From Oscillospiraceae bacterium (GTDB taxonomy: Bacteria > Bacillota > Clostridia > Oscillospirales > Oscillospiraceae), in contig CACXAQ010000006.1 of assembly GCA_902765595.1 (NCBI GenBank), positions 1-52,331 on the forward strand: DNA of 52,331 bases. The letters run 5' to 3'. This document shows, one piece after another, positions 28,174 to 38,301 of this stretch. The translations under genes and the position numbers were made by a program. How positions within the stretch are numbered: position 1 is the stretch's first letter; each line of letters begins with the position of its first letter. The notes beneath the pieces were generated by a model. The model had not been told where the DNA came from. It worked only from the letters and a program-made list of their open reading frames with translations, and searched no databases.

Positions 28174-29733
28174 CTATTCCTCCGGCACCGCCGTAGCAAA
28201 GTAGATCACATCGCTGATGTTCTTTTCCTTGCCGAACTGCACGGGGTTGATGAGCTCATAGTGGAAGGCTGTGGTAGCGGTTTGACCGCCGTCCAGGGTA
28301 TAGGCCTTCCAGCAGCCCCGGCGCACCATGGCGTCCGCCGCGTCCCGCAGGGATGGCAGGTGATCGTACTCGGTGCCGCGCTTGCCGCAGTTGATGTTCA
28401 TGGTGAGATAGTGGTGCCGGCCCAGCAGACCCAGGGAGCTGCGGGCATAGTAGTCCTTCACCTCGCCCCAGAGGTAGTCCTCCGGCGTCACGTCCACGCC
28501 GTCATCGATCAGCACCGGGCCGAAGGCCAGAGAAAAGAGAACGTCGTTATCCCGGAGAAACTCCTTGGTGTCCTCATAGTCGGTGTCGTCCCCCAGATAG
28601 CGGAAAAGCATGTCCCCGTCCGCGGTGATAAAGCAGGTATCGGCGTTGTCGGGCCGGAAGCGGATGATCTCCCGCTGATAAACGGAGATGCCGCAATTTC
28701 GCCCGTGGTAGTAAAAATCTCCGCCCACCGCCAGCACCGCGTTGGCATTGCGGGCAAAGCTGCTGGTCCGTTCAAACCCATAGCTAAAGGGCTCGTCACT
28801 GGAGATTTTCCGACGAAGCTGGGAGCCGTCGGCAATAAAGATCTCCGAGAAGGTACCTACTGCCCGGGCTTCCTCCTCCTGCCAAACGATGCAGAGAATG
28901 CTCTCGTCCAGATAGCAGCGGAGAAGACTGCCGGGGATCAGCGTCAGATCCGGATTCCAGAGCAGAGTCTCGTCCCCAATCAGCGCCTTGGCCTCCGGGC
29001 GCTCCAGAAGCGCGGAGATGACGGCGGGGTCGTCGGTGACGATAAAGTTCTCCTCCCTGGGGACCGGCCCGCAGAGGGCGTTTTCCTCAATGGTATAGTG
29101 GAGCGGCTGATAGGGAAGATCCCCGGCCGCGGCGGCATAGAGGGACTCCGCGTTGGGCTGGAGGGGATAGAAGACCTCCGGATTCTGCAGCACCCAGCCG
29201 TCGTCCTCATAGACGTAGCGCAAGGTCACACTCTGCTGCTGGCAAAAATCCCCCGCATGGCTCCCTCGCTCCTGCAGCAGGCTCAGATAATCCTCCCGCA
29301 CCAGCTCCGGCAGATATTGAAACTGCGCGTCGTAGACCTCGGAAGCGCGCTGGGCCCGTTCCACCCGCTGAGACAGGCGGCCGATCAGCTCCTCCCGCAG
29401 GCCGGAGCCGGCAAAGCGGTCCGCATCCAGCACGGTCAGCGTCAGCTTCTGCTGAGCGGTCTTCCCATCGGTCTCACACTCCCCGTCCGGTGTATAAGAC
29501 CAGACGGCGGCATAGGCCTGGTCCAGGAGCTTTTCCTCTGCCGTGGCAGGCTGCAAAGCGAGCTTGGGCAGGGTATCCCCCGAGGGCAGCGGAGGCGGCG
29601 CCGGCGCCAGCAGCGGCAGCTGAGGCGCGGAAAGCTGCAGCTCCAGCCCACTCATCCGCAGGACCACATAGGCGCCGAAAACCAGGATCAGCAGGATCAG
29701 AAAGAGCAGCAGGGTGATTTTAAAGGCTTTCAT
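28174..29733 (-). CDS. phosphodiester glycosidase-family (NAGPA-like) membrane protein
   Basis: The 519-residue protein has an N-terminal membrane anchor (~5-28), a Pro/Leu-rich linker and a long exported region. The C-terminal ~200 residues (FSYGFERTSSFARNANAV, LAFGPVLIDDG, LDGGQTATTAFHYELINP) resemble the phosphodiester glycosidase domain, which removes sugar from phosphodiester-linked glycans. The Arg-Asn-Ala and Gly-Pro-Val-Leu segments are the features used. The substrate is unknown; a cell-wall or spore-coat glycan is possible. Assigned from motifs only. Confidence 0.6.
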   Translation of the reverse strand: MKAFKITLLLFLILLILVFGAYVVLRMSGLELQLSAPQLPLLAPAPPPLPSGDTLPKLALQPATAEEKLLDQAYAAVWSYTPDGECETDGKTAQQKLTLTVLDADRFAGSGLREELIGRLSQRVERAQRASEVYDAQFQYLPELVREDYLSLLQERGSHAGDFCQQQSVTLRYVYEDDGWVLQNPEVFYPLQPNAESLYAAAAGDLPYQPLHYTIEENALCGPVPREENFIVTDDPAVISALLERPEAKALIGDETLLWNPDLTLIPGSLLRCYLDESILCIVWQEEEARAVGTFSEIFIADGSQLRRKISSDEPFSYGFERTSSFARNANAVLAVGGDFYYHGRNCGISVYQREIIRFRPDNADTCFITADGDMLFRYLGDDTDYEDTKEFLRDNDVLFSLAFGPVLIDDGVDVTPEDYLWGEVKDYYARSSLGLLGRHHYLTMNINCGKRGTEYDHLPSLRDAADAMVRRGCWKAYTLDGGQTATTAFHYELINPVQFGKEKNISDVIYFATAVPEE

Positions 29734-29745
29734 GGCAGGTACTCC

Positions 29746-29780
29746 GAAAAAAGAGGGCGCCGAAGGCGCCCAGCTTTTTT
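29746..29780 (-). terminator. asnS terminator
   Basis: Stem GGGCGCC/GGCGCCC (29755-29761 with 29765-29771), followed on the minus strand by TCTTTTTT. T-rich sequence also lies on the plus side. Confidence 0.85.
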
Positions 29781-29801
29781 GCTTTTTTTATCAGAGGCTC
29801 C

Positions 29802-31199
<1,398 letters not shown>

Positions 31200-31251
31200 G
31201 AAACAGACATCCTCTCCTGGTTTTTCGCGTGTTTTATCAAGATACCCAACC

Positions 31252-31280
31252 ATTATATCCACATGAGGGCTCTTTTTCAA
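31252..31280 (-). promoter_or_regulatory. asnS promoter
   Basis: TTGAAA (31275-31280), 17 bases, TATAAT (31252-31257). The -35 box directly abuts the lipid kinase stop codon. Confidence 0.7.
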
Positions 31281-32171
31281 TCAAAAGATCAACCGGATGG
31301 GAGCCTTGTAGTTATATAGGGTGATCTCCTGATGACTCCCGCCATCTTCGCCGTCCCGGGTCCAGGCGACGGGGGTGTCAAAGGTGAAGTGGGCCTTTTT
31401 GGTGTGCAGGATCAGGAGCTTGTCGCTGTCAAAGCGGCGGGAGAGCACGCTGTCCGCCAGCTCTGCCAGGTCCAGCACGCTGCCGGGATCCTTCACCAGT
31501 ACCAGCTCCGACATGCCGTCTCCCAGGGAGACCATCTCTTCCGGCAGCTTGACGATGCCGGCTACGGAGGTGGAGTTGGACATGCTGCCGTAAACCAGGT
31601 CTGCCTCGATGACGCCGTCGTCGTATTCCACGCGGGTGTGGCAGGCTTCGATCTTCGGCAGGGCCATCGCCCCCTGAAGCACGTAAGCCAGGTGGCCCAG
31701 GACCTTTTTCTGGTTCTGGGGCGTGGCGTAGCTGACCTCGGTGAAGGCGCCGAAGGCCGCGATATAGGCAAAATACTCGTTTTCCCCAAAGCCGCCCACG
31801 TCGAAGGGCCGGGGCGTTCCGCCCAGGATGCGCTGGGCGGCGGCAACGGTGTTGTTTTTGGGGATGCCCAGGGTGGTGGCCACGTCGTTGGCCGTGCCCA
31901 TGGGGATATAGCCAAGCGCAGGAGGATCCTGATGCTGCATCAGGCCCGCCATAACCTCACTGAGGGTGCCGTCGCCGCCGATGCAGGCGGCCAGGTCATA
32001 GTCCTTGGCATGGTCCCGGGCCAGGACCGTGGCGTCGCCCCGGCCTTCGGTGAAATAGACCGTGGTGTCACAGCCCCCCTGGGAAAGGGTGTAGAGGGCG
32101 TCTGCAAAGCCCTGTTTATAGGCGCCGCGTCCCGCGGCGGGATTGACGATCAGCAAGAGCTTGCGTTTCAC
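31281..32171 (-). CDS. diacylglycerol/lipid kinase family protein
   Basis: This 296-residue kinase is of the DgkB/YegS type. It has the nucleotide-binding motif IGGDGTLSEV (~62-71), LGYIPMGTANDVATTLGIP and an N-terminal LLIVNPAAGRG. Such enzymes phosphorylate diacylglycerol or related lipids at the membrane. It lies between rpsT and asnS on the same strand. The exact lipid cannot be told from sequence. Confidence 0.88.
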   Translation of the reverse strand: MKRKLLLIVNPAAGRGAYKQGFADALYTLSQGGCDTTVYFTEGRGDATVLARDHAKDYDLAACIGGDGTLSEVMAGLMQHQDPPALGYIPMGTANDVATTLGIPKNNTVAAAQRILGGTPRPFDVGGFGENEYFAYIAAFGAFTEVSYATPQNQKKVLGHLAYVLQGAMALPKIEACHTRVEYDDGVIEADLVYGSMSNSTSVAGIVKLPEEMVSLGDGMSELVLVKDPGSVLDLAELADSVLSRRFDSDKLLILHTKKAHFTFDTPVAWTRDGEDGGSHQEITLYNYKAPIRLIF

Positions 32172-32256
32172 GGCTCCGCCTCCCTTTTTTGATGTGTCCT
32201 CTGATTATATCCTCTGCCGGATGACGCGTCAAGCTTCGGATGCTGTAAAAATGCCA

Positions 32257-32291
32257 AAGGGACGCAGAAACTTGCGTTTCTCACGTCCCTT
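32257..32291 (-). terminator. rpsT terminator
   Basis: Stem AAGGGACG/CGTCCCTT with an interrupted inner stem (GTTTCT/AGAAAC), followed on the minus strand by CATTTTTAC. Confidence 0.75.
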
Positions 32292-32309
32292 ATGCTGCAC
32301 GGCGGAGGA

Positions 32310-32573
32310 TCACTCCATCTCGTTGAGCTTCGTAGCCATTGCGGACTTCTTGTGCGCTGCATTGTTCTTATGCAGCAGGCCCTTACCGGCTGCGCGGTCA
32401 ACAGTCTTAACAGCAACTTTATAGGCACTGACGGCTGTATCGCGGTTGCCTTCAGCAACGGCTGCGTCAAACTTTTTGATCATGGTCTTGAGCTCGGTCT
32501 TGTCCGCGCGGTTCTTGGCTCTGAGCTGCTTGGACTTCTCGTCTCTCTTGGCAGAAGACTTGATGTTGGCCAT
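32310..32573 (-). CDS. rpsT: 30S ribosomal protein S20
   Basis: The 87-residue basic protein MANIKSSAKRDEKSKQLRAK... with KGLLHKNNAAHKKS at the end is S20, a 16S rRNA-binding protein of the small subunit. ATG follows GGAGGAGGTGGCG. It is monocistronic, with promoter and terminator, and diverges from gpr, a pairing often seen in Clostridia. Confidence 0.98.
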   Translation of the reverse strand: MANIKSSAKRDEKSKQLRAKNRADKTELKTMIKKFDAAVAEGNRDTAVSAYKVAVKTVDRAAGKGLLHKNNAAHKKSAMATKLNEME

Positions 32574-32630
32574 GTTTTGATCGCCACCTCCTCCTACAAA
32601 ATTGAGTTAATACATAACCCGCGTTTTGTG

Positions 32631-32659
32631 ATTATAGCAGAGAACATCAGGAAAAGCAA
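32631..32659 (-). promoter_or_regulatory. rpsT promoter
   Basis: TTGCTT (32654-32659), 17 bases, TATAAT (32631-32636). Confidence 0.7.
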
Positions 32660-32776
32660 GCATTTTTTCACAAAATCTTTTACTTTTTTTCTCTTGTTGT
32701 CCGGTATCTTTTTTTCGTTTTTTTACCACAATATATTGATATTCTTGCACGGGGAAAACCGGAAGGGAGAGAAGAA

Positions 32777-33628
32777 ATGGTAATTAATGGAAGAACAGAC
32801 ATGGCCAGCGAGCTGCACCGGCGTCTGTGCGACGGAAGCTCGGTGACGGAGCTGCCCGGTGTCCGGGCGACGGAAGAGCAGATCACCGGGTTTTCCGTCA
32901 CCACGGTGGAGATCCTGGACAGCCGGGGGGAGCAGGCGTTGGGGAAGCCCGTGGGCTGTTATATTACCCTGGAACTCCCCTCCCGGATCTCGGATCACTT
33001 TTCCGAGGCTGCGGCGACCCTCGCCGTCCTGATCCGCCGCTGTGCCGGGCCGGAGCCCCTGCCCCAGCGGGTTTTTCTTGCTGCGCTGGGGAATCCCGAC
33101 ATCACCCCGGACGCCATCGGCTCTCTTGCCGCCGGGCATCTGCTGGTGACCCGGCACCTGAAGCAGAGCAATGCCTCCGATTTTTCCGCTTTCCGCAGCA
33201 CAACGCTGTGCCGCCCCGGTGTCCTGGGGACCTCCGGCATGGAGAGTGCCCAGCAGATCCGGGCTTTGTGCCGGGATTTTCAGCCGGAGATGGTCATCGC
33301 CATCGATGCCCTGGCTGGGGCGGACCTGGGGCGGCTTTGCCGCTCCATTCAGATCTGCAATACCGGGATCGCACCGGGCTCCGGCGTGGGCAACAGCCGG
33401 GAAGCACTGAACCGGGAGGCGCTCGGCGTCCCGGTGCTGGCCATTGGCGTTCCCACGGTGGTGGACGCCGCAGCTTTTTCTCCGGATCCGGCGTTGAAGG
33501 GGATGTTCGTTACGCCCCGATCCATCGACAGCCTTGTTCGGAGCTGTGCCAAGCTCATCGGCTATGGGATCGATCTGGCCCTCCATGACGGTCTGCAGGT
33601 GGAGGAGATCGAGATGCTCCTGGGCTAG
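32777..33628 (+). CDS. gpr: GPR germination protease
   Basis: The 283-residue protease cleaves small acid-soluble spore proteins during germination. RTDMASEL near the N-terminus resembles its own propeptide cleavage site, like the (T/S)(E/D)xAxE sites in its substrates. The conserved GNPDITPDAIG and LCRPGVLGTSGMES segments and the Asp of IAIDALA are typical of the family. It should be made in the forespore; a CACAATA resembling a sigma-G -10 lies at 32727, but its -35 is poor. Shine-Dalgarno GGGAGAG precedes ATG 32777. Confidence 0.93.
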   Translation: MVINGRTDMASELHRRLCDGSSVTELPGVRATEEQITGFSVTTVEILDSRGEQALGKPVGCYITLELPSRISDHFSEAAATLAVLIRRCAGPEPLPQRVFLAALGNPDITPDAIGSLAAGHLLVTRHLKQSNASDFSAFRSTTLCRPGVLGTSGMESAQQIRALCRDFQPEMVIAIDALAGADLGRLCRSIQICNTGIAPGSGVGNSREALNREALGVPVLAIGVPTVVDAAAFSPDPALKGMFVTPRSIDSLVRSCAKLIGYGIDLALHDGLQVEEIEMLLG

Positions 33629-33632
33629 AGAC

Positions 33633-33648
33633 TGTTTCACGTGAAACA
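33633..33648. promoter_or_regulatory. parS site 1 (TGTTTCACGTGAAACA)
   Basis: A perfect 16-base match to the Firmicutes parS consensus bound by ParB, five bases after the gpr stop codon. Confidence 0.97.
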
Positions 33649-33649
33649 T

Positions 33650-33684
33650 CTGGCCGGTGCGCCCCAAATGGGCGCGCCGGCCAG
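33650..33684. terminator. long hairpin between the two parS sites (gpr terminator candidate)
   Basis: A 15-bp stem (CTGGCCGGTGCGCCC with GGGCGCGCCGGCCAG, one G-T pair) and 5-base loop. No strong T-run follows, so it may end gpr transcription weakly or act as a DNA structure between the ParB sites. Confidence 0.6.
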
Positions 33685-33695
33685 GTCTAACAAAA

Positions 33696-33711
33696 AGTTT
33701 CACGTGAAACA
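33696..33711. promoter_or_regulatory. parS site 2 (AGTTTCACGTGAAACA)
   Basis: Fifteen of 16 bases match parS. It directly abuts the -35 box of the parA promoter. Confidence 0.93.
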
Positions 33712-33740
33712 TTGAAATACAGGCCCGATCCTGCTATAAT
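33712..33740 (+). promoter_or_regulatory. parAB promoter
   Basis: TTGAAA (33712-33717), 17 bases, TATAAT (33735-33740). The adjoining parS suggests autoregulation by ParB. Confidence 0.85.
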
Positions 33741-33767
33741 GACCCCATTAGAAACAGGAGAACTGTC

Positions 33768-34523
33768 ATGGCCAGAATTGTTGCGATCGCAAATCAAAAA
33801 GGCGGCGTGGGGAAGACCACCACCTGCGTGAACCTCGGCGCCGCGCTGCACTGCCTGGGTTACCGGGTCCTGTTGGTGGACTGTGACCCCCAGGGAAACG
33901 GCAGCTCCGGGATGGGCGTGAAGAAAAGCAGCCGGCCCAATACCTATGACCTGCTTATCAACCACGCCGAGCCGGAGGACTGCATCGTACATACCAACTA
34001 CGGAGACGTGATCCCCACGGGAAAAGAGCTGGCGGCGGCTTCGATCGAGCTGATCGGCGTGCCGAACCGGGAATATGTGCTGAAAACCGCTCTGCAGAAG
34101 CTGTATACGGACTACGATTATATCCTGATCGACTGCCCGCCCTCCCTGGAGCTGCTGACGGTAGACGCCCTGGTGGCGGCCGACAGCGTGCTGATCCCCA
34201 TGCAGTGCGAATATTACGCCCTGGAGGGCATTGCCGACCTGATGACCAGCATCAAAATGTGCAGCAAGCGCATGAACAAGCGCCTGAAGGTGGAGGGCAT
34301 TGTCCTGACCATGTACGACGCCAGGGCGAATCTGACCACGCAGGTAGCCAACGAGCTGCGCAAGCACCTGGGGGACAAGGTCTACAGCACCGTGATCCCC
34401 CGCAGCATCCGCCTTTCCGAGGCCCCCAGCCACGGGATCCCCGGGGTGCTGTACGATAAGGCCAACAAGGGCAGCAAGGCATACATGGCCCTGGCGGAGG
34501 AATTCTCGGCCAGGTGTAAGTAG
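33768..34523 (+). CDS. parA: chromosome-partitioning ATPase ParA/Soj
   Basis: The 251-residue ATPase has a deviant Walker A (KGGVGKTTTCVNLG, starting near residue 10), a Walker A' DCDPQGN and a Walker B ILIDCPPSL. It binds DNA as an ATP dimer and works with ParB to separate origins, and in sporulating bacteria also affects Spo0A and DnaA. ATG 33768 follows CAGGAGAAC. It is followed eight bases later by parB. Confidence 0.96.
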   Translation: MARIVAIANQKGGVGKTTTCVNLGAALHCLGYRVLLVDCDPQGNGSSGMGVKKSSRPNTYDLLINHAEPEDCIVHTNYGDVIPTGKELAAASIELIGVPNREYVLKTALQKLYTDYDYILIDCPPSLELLTVDALVAADSVLIPMQCEYYALEGIADLMTSIKMCSKRMNKRLKVEGIVLTMYDARANLTTQVANELRKHLGDKVYSTVIPRSIRLSEAPSHGIPGVLYDKANKGSKAYMALAEEFSARCK

Positions 34524-34531
34524 GAGGAAGC

Positions 34532-35416
34532 ATGGCAGCAAAAGAGAAAAAGGGGCTTGGGATCGGCCTGGACGCGCTGTTTGCCGCAAATGATCTGCAG
34601 GAGGAGCCGGAAGGCGAGCTGCTGACCCTGCCCATCGGCAAGGTGGAGCCCCGGGAGGCCCAGCCCAGAAAGACCTTTGACGAGCAGGCCCTGCAGGATC
34701 TGGCGGATTCCATCGCCCAATACGGCCTGATCCAGCCCATTGTGGCCCGTCGGCTGGAGGGCGGTTACTATCAGATCATCGCCGGTGAACGCCGCTGGCG
34801 GGCGTCCCGCATGGCGGGACTCACCGAGGTGCCGGTCCGGGTGCTGGAGGCGGACGACCGCCGCACCGCGGAGCTGGCGCTGGTGGAGAACCTGCAGCGG
34901 GAGGATCTGAACCCCATTGAAGAGGCCAAGGGCTACCGGACCCTGATGGAGGAATACGGACTGACCCAGGAGGAGACCGCCCGGAGCGTGGGACGCTCCC
35001 GGCCCGCGGTGGCCAACGCCCTGCGGCTGCTGAGCCTCTCCCCCCAGGTCATGGAGCTGGTGGAGAAAAAAGAGCTTTCCGCCGGCCATGCCCGCGCACT
35101 GCTGCCCCTGAGCAGCGATCAGCTCCAGCTGGAGGCCGCCAGGGAGGTTTTGAAGAAGGCCCTCTCCGTGCGCCGCACCGAGCAGCTCGCCGCCAAATGG
35201 AGCAGGGACCCCAAGCCGGCCAGATCGGAGGATCCCATGGCGGTGGATTACGCCGCCGAGGCCGCGGAGGAGCTGTCCCGTCTGCTGGGCCGGAAGGTCC
35301 GTCTGCAGGAGGGCAAGCGCGGCGGCAGGATCGAGCTGGACTATTACGACCCCCAGGACCGGGAGGTCCTGATCGAATCGCTCCGCAGATTGGGAAAGCG
35401 GAAGGAAGAGGAGTAA
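34532..35416 (+). CDS. parB: chromosome-partitioning protein ParB/Spo0J
   Basis: The 294-residue CTPase has the N-terminal ParB box (IIAGERRWRASRMAGL) carrying CTP-binding residues, a central helix-turn-helix (QEETARSVGRSRPAVANALRLL) that reads parS, and a C-terminal dimerisation tail. ATG 34532 follows TAGGAGGAAG. The cognate parS sites lie upstream of parA. serS follows after three bases. Confidence 0.96.
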   Translation: MAAKEKKGLGIGLDALFAANDLQEEPEGELLTLPIGKVEPREAQPRKTFDEQALQDLADSIAQYGLIQPIVARRLEGGYYQIIAGERRWRASRMAGLTEVPVRVLEADDRRTAELALVENLQREDLNPIEEAKGYRTLMEEYGLTQEETARSVGRSRPAVANALRLLSLSPQVMELVEKKELSAGHARALLPLSSDQLQLEAAREVLKKALSVRRTEQLAAKWSRDPKPARSEDPMAVDYAAEAAEELSRLLGRKVRLQEGKRGGRIELDYYDPQDREVLIESLRRLGKRKEEE

Positions 35417-35419
35417 ACT

Positions 35420-36739
35420 ATGCTGGATATTCGTTTTATTCGTGAAAATCCCGAAATTGTCCGGGAAAACATCCGGAAAAAGTTCCAGGATGCCAAGCTC
35501 CCCCTGGTGGATGAGCTGCTGGAGCTGGACGGTAAAAATCGCGCGGCCATCACCGAGGCCAGCGACCTGCGCGCCCAGCGCAACGCCCTGAGCAAGGCCA
35601 ACGGCCCTCTGTTCGGCAAGCTGAAAAAGGCGGACGAGCTGGAAAAGATTTCCATTCAGGCCCAGATCGACGAGAACATGGCCAAGGTCAAGGCCAACGA
35701 CGCCCGCCGGGAGGAGCTGGAAAAGCAGGAGGAGGTCTTTGCCGCCCGGATCCATGAGATCCTGCTGCAGATCCCCAACATCATCGACCCCTCCGTGCCC
35801 ATCGGCCCGGACGACAGCTGCAATGTGGAGGTCCAGCGCTTTGGCGAGCCTCTGACGCCCGATTTCCCCATCCCCTACCACACGGAGATCATGGAGCGCT
35901 TTAACGGCGTGGACATGGATGCGGCGGGCCGGGTCTCCGGCAACGGTTTTTACTACCTGATGGGCGATATTGCCCGCCTCCATTCCGCGGTGCTGGCCTA
36001 TGCCCGGGATTTCATGATCGACAAGGGCTTTATCTACTGCATCCCGCCCTTTATGATCCACGGCAACGTGGTGGAGGGCGTCATGAGCCAGACGGACATG
36101 GACGCCATGATGTACAAGATCGAGGGCGAGGATCTGTACCTGATCGGAACCAGCGAGCACTCCATGATCGGCAAGTTCATCGACCAGATCCTGCCGGAGG
36201 CGAGCCTGCCCCAGACGCTGACCAGCTATTCCCCCTGCTTCCGCAAGGAAAAGGGAGCCCACGGCATCGAGGAACGGGGCGTCTACCGGATCCACCAGTT
36301 TGAAAAGCAGGAGATGATCGTGGTCTGCAGGCCCGAGGACTCCATGGCCTGGTACGAAAAGATGTGGCGCTACTCGGTGGAGCTGTTCCGTTCTCTGGAG
36401 ATCCCCGTGCGGCAGCTTGAGTGCTGCTCCGGCGACCTGGCGGACCTGAAGGTGAAGTCCTGCGACATCGAGGCCTGGTCTCCCCGGCAGCAGAAGTACT
36501 TTGAGGTCTGCTCCTGCTCCAACCTGGGCGACGCCCAGGCCCGGCGCCTGAAGATCCGCGTCAAGGGCGAGGATGGCAGGACCTATCTGCCCCACACCCT
36601 GAACAACACCGTGGTGGCGCCGCCGCGGATGCTGATCGCGTTTCTGGAGAACCACCTCCAGGCTGACGGCAGCGTGACCATTCCTGCCGTCCTGACCCCG
36701 TATATGGGCGGGAAGACCCTTCTCGTTCCCAATAAATAA
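35420..36739 (+). CDS. serS: seryl-tRNA synthetase
   Basis: The 439-residue class II synthetase has a long N-terminal coiled-coil arm (~1-110) that holds the tRNA-Ser variable arm. The catalytic core shows TSEHSM, FRKEKGAHGIEERGVYRIHQF (motif 2 region) and LNNTVVAPPRMLIAFLEN (motif 3). ATG 35420 lies three bases after the parB stop, with GAGGAG inside parB as ribosome site, so it is read from the parAB promoter and has no T-box. Confidence 0.96.
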   Translation: MLDIRFIRENPEIVRENIRKKFQDAKLPLVDELLELDGKNRAAITEASDLRAQRNALSKANGPLFGKLKKADELEKISIQAQIDENMAKVKANDARREELEKQEEVFAARIHEILLQIPNIIDPSVPIGPDDSCNVEVQRFGEPLTPDFPIPYHTEIMERFNGVDMDAAGRVSGNGFYYLMGDIARLHSAVLAYARDFMIDKGFIYCIPPFMIHGNVVEGVMSQTDMDAMMYKIEGEDLYLIGTSEHSMIGKFIDQILPEASLPQTLTSYSPCFRKEKGAHGIEERGVYRIHQFEKQEMIVVCRPEDSMAWYEKMWRYSVELFRSLEIPVRQLECCSGDLADLKVKSCDIEAWSPRQQKYFEVCSCSNLGDAQARRLKIRVKGEDGRTYLPHTLNNTVVAPPRMLIAFLENHLQADGSVTIPAVLTPYMGGKTLLVPNK

Positions 36740-36756
36740 TGTAAGGAGGACCTATC

Positions 36757-37200
36757 ATGAAAAAGTTCTTGGAAGAGTTCAAAACCTTCATCACCAAGGG
36801 CAATGTTCTGGACATGGCCGTCGGCGTGATCGTGGGCGGCGCTTTCGGCGCCATCACCAGCTCTCTGGTGGCAAATGTCATCACCCCGCTGCTGGCCTGG
36901 CTTTTCGGCACCCCCAACACCGATGCCCTGAACATCACCCTGCGCGCGGCGGATGAGGCCGCCGGCACCGAGGCGCTGGTTCTGGGACTTGGCACCTTTG
37001 TGGGCGCCATCATCAACTTCCTGGTGATCGCCCTGGTCCTGTTCTCCGTCATCAAGGCCTTCAACAAGGCCCGCGAGCTGGCCGAGGCCAAGAAGAAAGC
37101 CGAGGAGGAAGCCGCCGCTGCCGCTGCCGAGCCGGAGGAGCCCAAGCCCACCACCGAGGAGCTGCTTACCGCCATCCTCGAAGAGATGAAGAAGAAGTAA
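36757..37200 (+). CDS. mscL: large-conductance mechanosensitive channel MscL
   Basis: The 147-residue channel protects against osmotic downshock. TM1 contains GNVLDMAVGVIVGGAFGAI, TM2 is LGTFVGAIINFLVIALVLFSVI, and the C-terminal bundle is basic/acidic (AEAKKKAEEEAAAAAAE). A strong AAGGAGG precedes ATG 36757. It ends the parAB-serS run before a terminator. Confidence 0.97.
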   Translation: MKKFLEEFKTFITKGNVLDMAVGVIVGGAFGAITSSLVANVITPLLAWLFGTPNTDALNITLRAADEAAGTEALVLGLGTFVGAIINFLVIALVLFSVIKAFNKARELAEAKKKAEEEAAAAAAEPEEPKPTTEELLTAILEEMKKK

Positions 37201-37212
37201 AGCATACATAAG

Positions 37213-37239
37213 AAAAGACCGGCATCAAGCCGGTCTTTT
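37213..37239 (+). terminator. terminator of the parA-mscL operon
   Basis: AAAAGACCGGC, loop, GCCGGTCTTTT followed by CTGTT. Confidence 0.85.
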
Positions 37240-37253
37240 CTGTTGCGTGGAAC

Positions 37254-37285
37254 AAAAAGCACGGGAGACTTCTCCCGTGCTTTTT
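37254..37285. terminator. terminator of the nup operon (bidirectional)
   Basis: AAAAAGCACGGGAGA paired with TCTCCCGTGCTTTTT, U-rich on both strands. Confidence 0.9.
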
Positions 37286-37308
37286 CTGTGCTTGTACGTT
37301 CTGCGATT

Positions 37309-38301
37309 TTACCGCATGCCCTTGTCGTAGGGGATGCCTTCCGCCTTGGGCGCCCGGGACTTCTTGGAAGTCAGGATCAGCAGGATCATGGTGATGATGT
37401 AGGGGAGCATCGGGTACAGGTAAGTGCTGACGCCCTCCAGACCCTTGAACTGAGGCATGAACGGGATGCTGGAAGCGTAGGCGCCGATGACCTTGAACAG
37501 GGCGAAGAACAGAGACGCGCCCAGGATGCTCCAGGGTTTCCAGTTACCGAAGATCATAACGGCCAGGGCCAGGAAGCCGTAGCCGGCGACGGAGGACTGG
37601 AAGCCGGAGCCTGCCGCCAGGGTGAAGGCCAGACCGCCGATGCCGCCCAGGAAACCGGAGATCATCACGCCCGCCCAGCGCATCTTGAACACGTTGATGC
37701 CCACGGAGGCCGCGGCCTGAGGATGCTCGCCGCAGGCCATCAGCCGCAGACCGAACTTGGTCTTGTAGAGCAGGATGACGCCGGCGATGAAGAGCAGGAC
37801 GGTGATGAAGGTGGTCAGATAGGAATTCTTAAACAGCAGGTTCTGGAGGAAGGGGTTGGCGACCGTGATCCCGAAGGTCTCCTGGGTGATGCGGGACCAG
37901 GTGGGGATCAGGATGGTGGTCTGGCCCTGGCCCTGGACGACCCAGGTCAGCACGATGGCCAGCGCGGGAGCCAGCATGTTCAGCGCCGTGCCGCCGATGG
38001 TCTGGTCCGCCTTCAGGTTGATGGAGGCGAAGGCCAGCAGCACCGAGAACACGATGCCGCAGACCCCGGCGAACAGGGTGGCGATCAGCATGGCCAGCTG
38101 CGCGCCAAGCTGACCGGCGACGACGGCCGCATCCAGCCAGCGCATCATCAGGCAGCCCATCAGGGCGCCGATGATCATGATACCTTCCAGGGCGATGTTG
38201 ATGATGCCGCTTCGCTCGGAAAACATGCCGCCCATGGCGACCAGAAGCAGCGGGACCGCAAATACGATGGTCGCGCTGATAACGTCTGCCAATACGATCA
38301 T
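37309..38301 (-). CDS. nupQ: nucleoside ABC transporter permease (NupQ/BmpC-like)
   Basis: This 330-residue permease of the BMP-type importer family has about eight to ten hydrophobic segments and the family's N-terminal stretch MGGMFSERSGIINIALEGIM. The C-terminal LTSKKSRAPKAEGIPYDKG is charged and cytoplasmic. It overlaps the preceding permease by 4 bases and ends the operon. The pair forms the membrane channel for the ATPase encoded upstream. Confidence 0.88.
   Translation of the reverse strand: MIVLADVISATIVFAVPLLLVAMGGMFSERSGIINIALEGIMIIGALMGCLMMRWLDAAVVAGQLGAQLAMLIATLFAGVCGIVFSVLLAFASINLKADQTIGGTALNMLAPALAIVLTWVVQGQGQTTILIPTWSRITQETFGITVANPFLQNLLFKNSYLTTFITVLLFIAGVILLYKTKFGLRLMACGEHPQAAASVGINVFKMRWAGVMISGFLGGIGGLAFTLAAGSGFQSSVAGYGFLALAVMIFGNWKPWSILGASLFFALFKVIGAYASSIPFMPQFKGLEGVSTYLYPMLPYIITMILLILTSKKSRAPKAEGIPYDKGMR

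Noticed and set aside
31200-31280. T-box riboswitch upstream of asnS
   Set aside because: The leader is 81 bases including a promoter, too short for a T-box, and no T-box consensus is present. serS likewise starts three bases after parB.
32703-32733. Sigma-G promoter for gpr
   Set aside because: A CACAATA resembles the -10 element but the only -35-like bases are 18 away instead of 15-16, so it is mentioned only under gpr.
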